In this document: piece by piece, positions 1 to 12,502 of the stretch
Layout: the number at the start of each line of letters is the position of its first letter
Position numbering within the stretch: position 1 is the first letter of the stretch
Made by a program: the position numbers and the translations under genes
The notes under the pieces: model-generated
Seen by the model: the letters and a program-made list of their open reading frames with translations, nothing else
Told to the model about the DNA's origin: nothing
Databases searched by the model: none
Source of the DNA: Luscinia megarhynchos
Lineage: Eukaryota > Chordata > Aves > Passeriformes > Turdidae
DNA: 64,000 nucleotides
Assembly (NCBI GenBank): GCA_034336665.1
Contig: CM067568.1
Span: 41,954,770 to 42,018,769, forward strand
Direction: 5' to 3'

Positions 1-1599
1 TTACCAACCTGTGTCTGACACAGCCCTGCTGACTCAAACTCTAGACATATCCAAAATATCTAAGGCTTGAAGTATGGTCTTTTGAAGCAAAGCTTACTTC
101 CATGAGTTATGTGAAAAGAGATGAACCTCTGCAGTATGTTCTCAACTATCACTTTCCCCCAGGAAGAATCTTCTGTCTCCTGTTTTCCTCTAATTACAAT
201 CCAAACCAATCAGTGCTCTCATTACAAAAAAAAAGTCATTTTTTCATTTTATTCTGTATATCATTGCATATTATATTTTTTTCATATTAGAGACAGAAGA
301 AAATTTAGACTCTCAAAATCCAGGATTGGACAGGTCTATTAGGACTGGATGGGTGACAGAGATCTCCAGTCTCCTTTGCACTTTTTAGCTCTTCTTTGGA
401 TACCCATCCATAGGAAATTTCTGGTTTATGTGATAAATATATATATATTTATATATACATATTTGTCTCACATAATAAGTCCTGCCCATGAGCTGGGATT
501 TTAAGTACTGCATCAAATTTAGTCATGTTGTCAATAAGTTCACAATTCTATCAATTTTTATGCAAACATTTTATCACAAAACCTTGTAAAAATGTATTTC
601 TCCTCCCTCTGAAAGAGTTAGATACTGTTTTTCTTATTTCATAATGAAGAAGAGATTTTGACATCGCAAATCTCTGTCAAAGAAAAGGGAAGCCCTTAAT
701 ACTGGAATCTAATTTTCTGCTCAAAACCCTCTCTGAGACTGGTTTGCATTAGTAGAGGTAAAGATTTTTCTGTTTTGACAGGGCACCCTCACTTAACCTA
801 CAGTACAAGTGAAGTGGCAGTCAGATCACTCTTCAGTGTGAATATTAATGAGAATGTACATAATAATCCTTCCCTTTGACAGTGGAACAGGAGCTAAAGT
901 CCAACAGCAGGATCAAACAGGGTGGCATGGTACATGCATCAAACCATCTGGCTAATGCATAGCTCAAGGAAATGAGCCAAAACATTTCAGTCAAAATTCT
1001 TCACTGGAACAGTAATAGCCCATGAGTTCCTTTTCTCTAAAAACCCTAGAGGCAGAACAAAATATCCTGTCAAAATACATCAGTGCAGTGGAGCAAGAAA
1101 AACAAAAACTTCAGACAGTGCATTTGACTATGTGAAGGTGTTTGTTTATTTCACAAAGAATTTTTTTCTACTCTTCATTTTGCTCCCTCTCCCTTACCAC
1201 CTTCTTTGTCTTCCTTCACACACACCCTATGTCTGGCTTTAACAGCGATTAATGTATTAATTTAAAACTGTTTAATTTAAAGACAGTGTTTGGACCTTGC
1301 TGCAAATCTAACCACAAAGGATGACCTTGCAAAGTCCATTCTTTCTCCATTTATCACTAACATGCACAGACTGTCATTGAAATGGTACAGCAGGTTAATA
1401 CGGAAGTACACTGAAGAAATATAATTTTAATATTCAAGTTTAAAATGGCTAGTGCAGGTCAAATTCAGGGAGGTAGTGTATGAAAAAAGCATGCTGAGAG
1501 GAAAATCTGAACATCCAGACTGTACCTAAAATGGGAAAGAATATAGCCAAATTTTTCAAACCCAAAGTCTGTCCTGCTGCCAGGAGGACTTTTACAGTA
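1..1599. other. unassigned AT-rich noncoding DNA
   Basis: I recognise no gene, RNA or repeat family here. A short AT alternation lies near 438-462. Open frames are short and have no recognisable protein motif. Confidence 0.6.
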
Positions 1600-1743
1600 T
1601 TGTTCTCTCTTAAGTTTTAGGAGCAAACCAGAAAAGTTTCCAAGGCAGGCATATGACTGCACAACTAATTGTTGTTCTCTCTTAAGTTTTAGGAGCAAAC
1701 CAGAAAAGTTTCCAAGGCAGGCATATGACTGCACAACTAATTG
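1600..1743. repeat. perfect two-copy 72-bp tandem duplication
   Basis: Positions 1600-1671 and 1672-1743 are the same 72 bases, with no mismatch by eye. The sequence diverges immediately on both outer sides. The unit is not low-complexity and not a repeat family I know. Perfect identity suggests a recent duplication or an assembly or collapse artefact. An 89-codon minus-strand open frame (1465-1734) repeats the same peptide only because it crosses both copies. Confidence 0.95.
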
Positions 1744-4176
1744 CCATGTGCTGCTGTATGGTGCAAGAGAGATTTACCTGAGACCTGCAATGACCCATCA
1801 AGCATATGACAGTATGATGTGAAAGGGGACCTGATTACTGTTCTGGGAGTCATGGAGCTCCCACTTAGCAGAATTTGCAGGCAGGAATAGGTGATTTAAT
1901 ATTTTCCTGGAACTGGTCTCTGAGAATAGCTCTTTCCCCAAAATATGAGCATCCATAAGATCTTTATAGCATTAAATGGAATTCTACTGGTGAAAAGCTC
2001 ATAATAAATTCTGCATGAATTTTGAAGACTGTCCTTAAATTTTAGCATAAAAATCTCCACCCAAGTAAGACTGTCTTGTTTAAAATCAAAGTGGTTTCAA
2101 AGTTCATTGAAATATTTTTATTGTTAAAATATCTCAAGCGGCTTTTTGAAACAACTAAAAACCAGAGATTTGTTTAGAGAAAATTTCTATTCACCAAACC
2201 TTTCTGAGCTGAAATATAGAGGTGTTGAAAAGGTCACTGATCTTTGGGCTCTCAATGAAACCTATTTAAAACTGCTCTGCTTAGAATCACTGAAGTGTTC
2301 ATGAGAACTGTCCAGGACAGTTCATGCTGTTTGTCGATGAAAAATGCAATTTAAGAAAAAAAGTGCAAGGATTTGAGAGATTTTTTTTAAGATTTGTTGC
2401 AGTTTTTTCCAAATCTTTTAATTTAGATTTTTTTATTTTTAGCTCTAAAGCCTAAGTAACTTTTGATTCAAAGCATATGGCTTCTCTTTATATAGGGAAA
2501 ATTTAAGGTTGACTGTCTTACACTTTAAATATTTATAAGCTTACATACTAGATAGGATAAGGTCATCAGCCTAATGTCTAGAATAACAGATCTTGTTTTG
2601 CTTGATGTTTATTAAATGTATTGCCTACCATGGCTTTGAATAGCCTTGTTTAATGTCCTGTTCTCCAATACTAGATCATCACTGATAATAATGCTGCTAG
2701 TGCAGATAACTCAGCCATTACTACTCCTACTGTTTTGGAAGTGCCAGTAATAGGCACCTGAAATTTTTTTCTTGGAAGTTCAGCACAAAAAACCCTAATG
2801 TCCCCAGAAAGGCTACACAATTGAAATTTAACAGTAGACTCTGTATCGTTAGCACAAATTGCTACAACTCCACTTCTGCTTTTTGTGTAGTCAACAGCTT
2901 TCTCAAAAGGAATTAAAAAAACACACTTTACCTGAAAAATCAATAAGGAAAATCACCATCCCCAGCCTATCATATGTCTTCTGTTATGTAACATTCTGTT
3001 AATTTCAAATGGACATTCATAATGAGTTGCAGTGAAATGTTTAAAAAGGCTCTTATCATCACTTTTATTCTATTTCACTGCATAGTTTTTTAACATGTTC
3101 AAAAACTCTTACATGTATATTGCTAATTAATCGTAATTTCACACCTAGTCTGAAGATGCTCAGTACTTAGCAGGGTTTTTCTTTTATCTGTGTCTAGATC
3201 AATTTTTGTAATTATGTCTGTTTCAGAGAATGTATTGTGAAAGCAATATAGCTAGTATTCTGTCCCTAAAAATGTCAGTCTATCCCTATGATTTTTGTAC
3301 TTAAAAACCTTAAAAAATACTTTAAAAATAGTCTCTGTTAACTAGAGGACATATGAAGACACTCTAAAAACAATATTACCATATAATTATCTTTTTATAT
3401 CTCTATATAACCTTATATATTTTTATATTGGGATATAACTTTTAAAAATGCATCAGAGGTTTTATAAATTAAGGGCTGACATTATGAAATCCTAGTAATT
3501 CTGAAACTATTTTTGTAAATGAAGCAAAGTGCTGGAAAAGATTTCATTCACCACCTTTAAAATTAAATGGTGACCTTTCTATATAATATATTTCTCTATT
3601 ATGCCATACTTGAACGACAAAATTTACCTTTTTATTCTCATATTTTATTAATTTTTATATAGAAGAATGCATTCCAAAGTTAAAATTAATAATATCTGCT
3701 GCAAATAATGGTCTGTTATCAGAATTCAAGCAGTTTGAGACTAAGGTAATCTTTACACTTTATTCCTATAAACTTGCTGTAAATTTTTGAACATAATTAA
3801 GCTGAAATAAGCTCATTTCACTCAGGTAATGTTGATGCTTTTAAAGTATTAGTATTTTGCATGCTTTTAAAGTATTTGTTGCTGCAAAGAACAAATTGTT
3901 CTATGAAGAGAGAAATTTGGGAAAATGAAATTCAGAAGGATTTGTGTTGATCCCTACACAACCTTTTACCACAACAATTTCAATCTCCTCCTTCTCTCTT
4001 TCCCAGTGCTTTGAAAATCTCCTAAATACATTATAAGGAATAGAGAGGAGCATGCATTAGAGAAGAAAAAAACCCTTAAGCTTTGATCTGCATTTATGCC
4101 GATGAACTGATGTATATCAAAATGTGTATTTTTAATCAAGAAAAAAAAAGAAGGGAAAGAAAAAAAGTAACCTTAT
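1744..4176. other. unassigned AT-rich noncoding DNA
   Basis: No recognisable gene. A 16-base word is repeated at 3835-3850 and 3861-3876 (26-bp spacing). The right end, 4139-4167, is a purine-rich tract just outside the left arm of the inverted repeat. The 90-codon minus-strand frame at 2671-2943 has no motif I can name. Confidence 0.6.
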
Positions 4177-4240
4177 ATAACAGCTTTAAAACCAAAACAT
4201 CTGATCACTCTTCAAGCTGCAGGAAACATGACTCAAAACA
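4177..4240. repeat. left arm of a 65-bp inverted repeat
   Basis: This arm is the imperfect reverse complement of 4636-4700. The outer 20 bases match exactly and the inner 28 match at 26 positions; the 16-17 bases between them are weakly similar. The spacer is 395 bp. Just outside this arm lies a purine-rich tract (4139-4167), mirroring the pyrimidine tract just outside the right arm. It could be a foldback element with long terminal inverted repeats, an inverted local duplication, or two opposed copies of an old short retroposon. I cannot name a family and see no convincing target-site duplication. Confidence 0.85.
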
Positions 4241-4635
4241 ATAATAAGTAAGTATTGCTGTCCTTAGTAATTCAGTAACATTTTTTAATCTACTCATCTG
4301 AAAAGTTTTTTCCTCAATTTGGGGAGTGAGCCTTGACTTGATGCACTACTATAAAACCATTCATTTTATCTTAGATGTATCTAAACCAATTCAGAATTCA
4401 TCACTCAAGAGTCATGCTCAGATCAGGATGATCCTATTTTTGCTGTACTCACTGCAGACCAATAGATAATAGTGTTATGGCTAATATAGCTGTTTTTATT
4501 TCCTGATAAAAACAAGAGATGAAATTGCCTTCAGATATTAAGAAAATCATTGGATAGATAGTGACCATATATAAGGTAATCTTAGTTGCAGTTCCCTTGG
4601 AAGGGTTAGACAGATTATTTTTTGCATTTTGTTAC
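4241..4635. other. spacer between the inverted-repeat arms
   Basis: 395 bp of AT-rich sequence with no open frame of note and no recognised transposase or retroelement similarity. If the arms are terminal inverted repeats, this would be the interior of a roughly 525-bp nonautonomous element. Confidence 0.6.
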
Positions 4636-4700
4636 TGTTTTGAGTCATGCTTTCTGCAGCTTGTAAAATGATAAGTTACATTTGGTTTTAAAGCTGTTAT
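4636..4700. repeat. right arm of a 65-bp inverted repeat
   Basis: Reverse-complement partner of 4177-4240. Its outer end runs straight into the pentanucleotide satellite, whose first full unit begins at 4706, so the satellite appears to have grown from the sequence next to the arm. Confidence 0.85.
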
Positions 4701-4705
4701 ATTTT

Positions 4706-5190
4706 CTTTTCTTTTCTTTTCTTTTCTTTTCTTTTCTTTTCTTTTCTTTTCTTTTCTTTTCTTTTCTTTTCTTTTCTTTTCTTTTCTTTTCTTTTCTTTT
4801 CTTTTTCCTTTTCTTTTCTTTTTCTTTTTTTTCTTTTTTCTTTTCTTTCTTTCTTTTATTTTTTTCTTTTCTTTTCTTTTCTTTTCTTTTCTTTTCTTTT
4901 CTTTTCTTTTCTTTTCTTTTCTTTTCTTTTCTTTTCTTTTCTTTTCTTTTCTTTTCTTTTCTTTTCTTTTCTTTTCTTTTCTCTTCTCTTCTCTTCTCTT
5001 CTCTTCTCTTCTCTTCTCTTCTCTTCTCTTCTCTTCTCTTCTCTTCTCTTCTCTTCTCTTCTCTTCTCTTCTCTTCTCTTCTCTTCTCTTCTCTTCTCTT
5101 CTCTTCTCTTCTCTTCTCTTCTCTTCTCTTCTCTTCTCTTCTCTTCTCTTCTCTTCTCTTCTCTTCTCTTCTCTTCTCTTCTCTTCTCTT
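4706..5190. repeat. compound pentanucleotide satellite (CTTTT)n / (CTCTT)n
   Basis: 485 bp, exactly 97 five-base registers. There are 20 units of CTTTT (4706-4805), a 60-bp degenerate pyrimidine stretch (4806-4865), 23 more CTTTT units (4866-4980), and 42 uninterrupted CTCTT units (4981-5190). All blocks keep the same 5-bp phase. The strand is almost pure pyrimidine, so the tract could adopt triplex (H-DNA) structures; that is inference. The long open frames across it (4682-5242 plus, 4645-5226 minus) are artefacts of the repeat. Confidence 0.98.
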
Positions 5191-8100
5191 CCTCAAGAAA
5201 TGGGTTCTCTTGCCTGAAATGTACACTGAGAACCAGATTTAATCAACAGTTACATTTCTTGTTTGACTGATTGATTTGGCTGTCCTCTTACTCAAGCAGA
5301 GAATGAAATAATGGATGTCTCTAAAAATATGGAACAGAAAGATAGCTACAGACTCCGTAAAATAAATAGCATACAACTTTATAATGGAAGGATTGCCACC
5401 CTACCTGCACATATTCCTGTCTATCCTGCACTGCCTGAAGTTTGACTTTTCTCAGACAAAATTGTCTTATTTTTTTTAAATCTCTCTTTGAAAATATTCC
5501 CCAAGAAAGGAAATCCTTTAAAGTAGCTGGGGTTTGTGTCTTTTTTACCCATGCCTTTACAAATACATAGATACAATCAAAAATGTAGCTCTACTCTGAG
5601 GCATTATCAAGATATATCTGAAGAAATGACTGTACTTCTTTCACAGACAAAAGCCTGTGCCAGTGGTCAGAGTTATGTAGATATTTTTGTGTGTCAGGAG
5701 TCAAGTGCTGATGCTTTCAGGCTGCATGGTGATATTGGGATGCTCAGTGATCCATCTCAGATGATGATCTCAGATGTTTCCCTGCTAAACAGAGAAAGCA
5801 AGTATCTCCTGCCTGTGCAAGGTCTGACCCATGCAGCATCCTCAGAACCACAGCTTGGCTTAGTGTCTTTATTTAAACCAATGGGAAATAAAGGAAAGCT
5901 TGAATGGTCAGATCTTATTTGCATATTATATCACTGTTAGAGCTTTTCTTTATTTAAAAGTCTAAGATTTAAAACTGAGCTGAAGATCTGTTTTTCATTC
6001 TGATGAGAAAAAATGTAGGACTTCATAGCACATTGCTTCTTTTCTGTAGGTGCTGATGGACGTGGGTGCTTCACCAGATGTCTTGATTTAGCTGTGGCAG
6101 GGAGTGTTGATCATTAGTGAGCTGTAAATACGAAATGGCAGCAAAATGGTTACTTGATGAGAGAGCACTAATAATGAAAAACAGCAACTAGTGGGTCTAT
6201 GGGAATAGCAGTCTTGAATGGAAATGGCTATGTGCTTCCCTTATAAGTGATTTTTTTGTAATAGTGGTTTCAAAAACTGCACATCAGTTTAGGACAAAAG
6301 ACTGAACAGCTACACTATTTTGAGCCTAAGAATCCAGCTTTCACTGTGGCTTCTGTTTTGGAAAGTAAAGAAACTTGAGGTAAATAGCCTGATGTCTATT
6401 ATTAGGTACAGCAAGTATCATAAATCTTTTGGTGGAAACATAACTCCTTTTCCAGTGCAAAACTTGATGCATCCCCTTTTGAAATGTGGTGTTGCCTAAA
6501 ATTATTTAAAGTATTATATAAAATAATCAGAATCTTACTCACAAAAAAAATAAAAAAAATAAAATCTCTCTCGTCACTGTCCAGTGCAGTTATTTACAGG
6601 TTGTTTTCAATGTCTATAACCTAGGGCAATGGTTTCCTGTAACTTCAACCTTGAGACAAAATATTTGGATCTAATGGTTGTATACTGGTATTACACTTTG
6701 GTAATACACAAAAAAACTGTATCTCTATGCCACTTATTTGACCTAAATAACTTTATTATTGTTCATAATTGACTAGCCTTATTGTTGTCATTGGCCTGGA
6801 AATGTAAGTGAATGTTTTTGGCCTATCAGTATTAATGTAAGATATTTGGTTCAACAGAAGTTGAGGAAGAGGTGGAGAAAGAAAGGTAAATTTAAGTAAA
6901 AAGTTAAAGTTCATCTGATAAGGGGAGTTATGGATTTTTTTTTTTTTTTTGGTTTGTCAGTTTGTTTTTCTAAATTCTGTCTGCATTTTTTCCTAAGCCC
7001 CTTAACATCATGAAGAATAACAAACAAGTTTTTGCTTATTTTATTCCAATAAAAGTAGAGGTTTCAGAATATAGAAAGTTTTCTGAGTTTTTAAATCAGT
7101 TTTATCGATTTCATCGTAGCAGAAATAAATATTGACAGTTTCAGTATGTTTAAATGTTTTGAGCAAAGACAATTTCAAATTCCCTTATGTTTATTTTAGA
7201 TCCTTTAACCTGCAATGCAAGTGTAAATTTTCTTTTTTAAGAGAAGCAGAAGTTTTAACTGGATATATAATGATTTTTTTAAAACTTTTTTCCATCATTT
7301 TTTCCCCATAACCTTAGTATTATTCTGTTTAGTTCTTTTTTCCTTTTTTTTTTCCCCTTAAACACATAGCTCTTGTGTAAAGGGAGAAGATGGCTTGATT
7401 GAAACATGGTTTTCTGTTATTTTAATATCTTGCACGGTACACTGGCTTTATCATCCTTTTCATGCAGTATACAACTTCACAGCTCAAATCAAAACAAAGT
7501 ATGAAATAAGGGCATGAAAATCATGAAACACCTGGGTCCTTCCTGCATGATGTCTAGATATAACATAACAGCCTTCCTGCTGTGTGAATTTAATATATTT
7601 TATATAAAATCTGTATTGTTTATTTTTCATGTGGTATATGGCTTTTGTATGACCATTTTATCAATAGTCTTAAAAGATATGAAAAGCCAGCCCTTTTTTC
7701 AGTCATTTTGGCTGGCCAGGAACTAGATAACACAAACAAGTCTCCTTCCTATTCTTCATAAGAACTTCTACATCAGGAGTCAACTACTTGACCTTCATCA
7801 AATAGGTTCTTTTCAGGTTGCTCTCATGGTGTTTCATTCTTCTTGAGTTCTAGGACATCAAAAAATCCTGAGAGCTTGAAATACGCATATTTACATAGTA
7901 TGGGAAAGGTGATTTTTTAGAATTCTACTTATACTTGGGTAATAAACAATTCCTAATGTGCAAATTGTTCTACAAACTGATATTCTGTAGCCAGCTATTA
8001 CCCTATCTGCTTGTCCATCTCAGGCTTCAAGTTCCAACCATGCAGTCAAAAAAATGCATGACATGCTGCTATGCACTTAGCAGCAATCAGAGCAGACCTG

Positions 8101-11100
8101 GTGATTCTTCCAAAGAGCTTTGCTCCAATTCCAGCCTGCCTGCTGTACCATGCATAGTAAACACTTCTTGCAGAATCCCTGAGGAAGTTCATTACTTGAG
8201 CTGAGCTAAAATGCTTTACTCTAAACAAACACAGAAAACTGCACTGACTTTATAAATGAAATTATCCTGGTCAGAGAGCTGTCCTATTACTTCAGAAGTA
8301 TGTATTAAAAAGCTGATTAAATGCCTTCTGTCTTTTCCATTGAAGCTCTCAAAGAAAGAGTGTCTTCACTATCACAGAGCTAGCCAGCTCAGCAGCCACA
8401 TTTAATTCCACCTTGCTTTTCCTTTGGTGTTTGGGTTCTGGCTGCCCTACCAGATGAGGAGGATTGTGTTGCTCATGTCAGTAAGGTGGGCAAGTTTACA
8501 TGCAAAGATAATCTGGACATTCCAATGGCCTGAAAAGAACTGAGGGGTCAAGTGCTTCTCATGGCTTTTGGGTAAGCTCCTATCAGTTGTGACTGAAGCC
8601 CAGTTAGAACCATGAATTGCAAAAAATATTAAAATTAGGAATGATAAAATGGAGTTGTTCCTCTCGTGGTGTAAAAGCAGACTACGAATTTTCTGATCAG
8701 TGAATGTTACTTCAGGCAGGAAAAAAAAGAAATACAGAATATTATATCTTTTGCCCAAAAACTTAAGGATTTGTTGTTGCTGTTTGCTGCTTCTTCAGGA
8801 AATTGTGTAATAGGATGATAGTGTAGTACCTCAAAGATGTAAAAATATGATGCTTTTCAAACACCTACAGCATTTCCTTCAGTGGTTCTAACTGGGGAAA
8901 AAACCCAAATGGAAAGGCTATAACATTCTTTCATCTGGTGGTAGGATGAATAAACCTTACAGAGAATTGGGAGATACTTTAAAAACAGAAAAGAAAAATC
9001 CTCAGTGGATGAATCAAAAGAAGGTTTCAGTCGCAGGCAGCTGCCACAATTTTAAATTGAAATTTTAGATCAAATGAGTATTCCTTTAAAGTTAGGAATC
9101 TACAGTCACAAATCTCCACTCTCCTCAGACAGGACAAATCATGTTACACTCTAACTCACAGGCAGGCAGGAGATGGATTTAAAGTTATGCCTAGCCAACA
9201 CTTATTCATTTATTGCCTCACAACACTTAGCAAACATTCCAAGTAAAAAACTGTACAAGTGTAGTTGTATTAACTGGTTCCAGGCTGATCTAGACTTTTA
9301 CCCTTTGAGCTAGAGCACTGAATTCCCTGAAGAGGTTTTTTTCCTCTGGATGAGTTTCAAAGCAGATTCATTATCATGTATCTGTCAGGATCACTTTGAG
9401 TGTTATGAGAGTATTAGAATTAAAATAAACATTGGAAAATCAGAGACAGATGTGCAAACAGGTCTTTCCTCTGTTTTTTTTATTGCAAAAAAAAAAAGTT
9501 TTTCTTTAATGGCAAGGTCTTATAAATTTAATAATTTTTTTTGTCCTGTCAGAGTTATAATTTATATAGACTTTTAAATTTGTATTTCTGTTGTTTCTTA
9601 TTATTTTCAGTACTGATTTTTTTATGCCTTCACAGGCAGATGGATTAAGACACTGCCTTCCAGATGTTTATAGAATAACTTGGATCAATAGAAGACACTG
9701 CAGATCCTTTTCCACAAGTCCAGCTATGATGTATTGTGTAGTATAATTTTCCTTTACCTTATCTCCTAAGAGAATTATGCAAATCCCTTAGACCTGAGTC
9801 GCAGATTTTGTTGTGGTATTGTCTGAAAAAAGGAAAGTTGGACGGTCCTGACACATACAGGGTCAGAATGCAAGAGCAGGAAGGCATTGGTGATTTTTTG
9901 TGTCGTGTGAGACATCACTGGCTCTCCCTTGATGTTGGAATGAGGCTTTCATGCAGTGCCAAAAGTAGCTTTGATATCCACTAACTATTGAAGACTCTTT
10001 TAAGATCATGTAGAGTTTGTCTGAGTTGGTATCTCCAGGCACAATAGAAGTCCAGTCTCCTCCTAAGAGAATGCCAACACACAAGCACTACAGAGATGGT
10101 AGAAGACAGTTGTAAGTTTATTTCTGAACCTTTCTTCTCTACAATTTTAGGTGAAGCCATGCAAACTCTTGCACCATGGATAGATATTCCCCATGAACAC
10201 AAATGTATGGAATTTTATTTAGCTTTAATTTGTCTTTTTCTATTGTATTACTCTAAATATTTTTCCTACATGTATTTACAAAATTATATAGTATAAACAG
10301 TGATGTGTGGTCATCAGTTTAAAGTGAATATGGTTCAGTTCAGACATTTTGGCAAACTTGAGATTCGAAGTAAGACTTGTGTCTTCCCTTTTATCATAAA
10401 CTGAACAAAAGATACAATCTTAGTGTTTTGTTTCCTATGGAAGGAAGGTATTTTCATCTACACTGCTTTCTTGGACATAAAAGGAAATTTGGATTTTTTT
10501 TATACCTTTGGAAATGCACAATGGCTTTAGCTAACTGTATTTACTTTGCTTATCTCTACCCACTGCAAGCTGCAATACATCAGGGAAGCAGCTGCAATGG
10601 AGAAAGGTCCTGAAGCCACAGTATAGAATTTGCTGATTGTAATACTGGTTCTTTGCAAAGGAAGATAACATTAAGATGACTTTTGCACTGCTATGTCTGT
10701 CTTTATACATCAGCTAATAAGGCTGATGTGATCAGCTATGTCCACAGAAATGATGGCTATGGCTGGGGAAGGGTTTGTTTAGTGCAGGTGGCATGCAGTT
10801 ATTCTCAGCAACACCAGACAAAGAGAGGATAGGAAAACAGCTATAACTTAAAATCTGATTGCCTTGTCAATGACAATGTAATACAAAAATATGGAAGTGG
10901 ACTTTAATCAGCTGTTCTACAGCTTAGTGAATGTAGGGTTTAGCAAATTTCTTGCTGAATTTAATTGTGCTATGGGTGCAGAGTAACAGAAAATGCTTTA
11001 AATTGGGGGTCTCATGCTTCAATCTGTGATGTAGAGGCATACTGAACACGCTGTCCCAGGTACACCAGGACACACCAAACCAAAGATATGTGAAAATACA

Positions 11101-12395
11101 TACTGAACTCTCCTGGCTGTAACTCTGAAAAGTACCCTGGGTAGGTTGCATTGTTTTGTTCTGGATTAGATTACATTTTTCTTGTGATAACTGTAGACTG
11201 TTTTGCTGTTGTTTTATGCTTTTATTACATGCTAAATCTTCCATGCAACTCTGAACTTGGACACAATTAACTATTAGCATATATGAAAATGTCATTGGCT
11301 GTTAGAAGGCGTCTCTATACAAAATTAACTATACTCTAATAAAGTTTGTCCTTCTTGTCTTTTCCTCTTTCTTTCTAATTCTGAGAGCATTATCAAGAAA
11401 TTCCATTAATGAAAGACTATGTGCCACTAATTAAAAAATTATGTCATTGAAGCTGTAGTTCAAAATCTATAAAAGTTAATAAAGCCTCCCTAATGGTATA
11501 AGTTATATCAATTTATAAACATAATTAAAAGTACAACTGAACCTAACCAATTTTTCACCTTTGGAAGAAGTTCCAAGTCACTTCTGATTTCTTTTAATGT
11601 GGCAAATAATGTACCAAATAAAATTATAGACACTAAGACAGAGAGAAAATCCTAAGGATGAGATCCTCAGCCAGTGGTATCAGTGCTATAGGATTCAGAT
11701 AGTTTTATGCCCATGAGGGTTTTAAGCCTATAAGATTTACCATTGTATCACAATTTCTTTCCTGTTTGTTAATATCTGTGGGCACCACTGGAAAGAAATA
11801 ATGAAAACACAAAAGTGAAGAGGGTCTTGACTGGGATTAGGTGATGCAGACAACTCTAATTGGAACCAACTTCCCTCAGGGTAGTCATGAGTAAAACTTA
11901 AGCCCACTGCTTGCTCTGAAATGTCATAAAAGAGAGAGCTATTTTTCTGTACTTGTTGTTGAACACTGTTGATTTAATTACAGCAAAAAGTGATTGGGAA
12001 ATATTTTTAAAAGAGATTAGTTTCCTGTTGTCAGCTGTCACTGAGATGGATGGAACTCAGGCTTACTCTTGAGGCAGTAGTTATGAGCTGGTTTGCTGGT
12101 GGCTGAGACAATAGGCTGCGTATTTTTAAATTGTATCAAGAAGGACCTATTATTTAGGACTCCTTATTACTGTCAGTGTCACAACATCTTGCATTATTCA
12201 AAGAGAGCATTGCTTCCATCCGTCAGTCTCCCCTTGGCTGTCAAAGATGCAAATGCAACTTCTCATTGCTTAGAGGAAATTTGTAGTATAAAAGGGAAGG
12301 AAGAAAGATGCCAGGAAAAGTTAAATGATATAGGAAGAAAATCCTCAGGGGAAAGAGCAACTGTAGCTTTGAATTTTTATAGTTCCATATCATAA
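5191..12395. other. unassigned noncoding DNA
   Basis: I see no gene or repeat family I can name. The longest open frame is at 5536-5940 (plus). Its first ATG is at 5551, giving about 129 codons, with no motif, signal peptide or membrane segment I recognise and no clear splice context. Short A or T runs occur near 6542-6562 and 6931-6950. Confidence 0.55.
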
Positions 12396-12502
12396 GAAGG
12401 AAGGAAGGAAGGAAGGAAGGAAGGAAGGAAGGAAGGAAGGAAGGAAGGAAGGAAGGAAGGAAGGAAGGAAGGAAGGAAGGAAGGAGGGAAGGAAGGAAGG
12501 AA
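12396..12502. repeat. (AAGG)26 tetranucleotide microsatellite
   Basis: About 26 AAGG units, with one A-to-G interruption near 12486. It is pure purine on the plus strand and likely length-polymorphic. Confidence 0.97.

Noticed and set aside
2671..2943. 90-codon minus-strand frame with a varied amino-acid composition
   Set aside because: No motif, homology or splice context that I recognise; the length is within chance.
4645..5242. Two long open frames (193 and 186 codons) on opposite strands
   Set aside because: They are low-complexity readings of the pentanucleotide satellite; a 5-bp repeat without stops is open in several frames.
10140..10200. Possible exon after an ATTTTAG|GTGAAG acceptor-like word
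   Set aside because: The pyrimidine tract is weak, there is no recognisable peptide and no matching donor.
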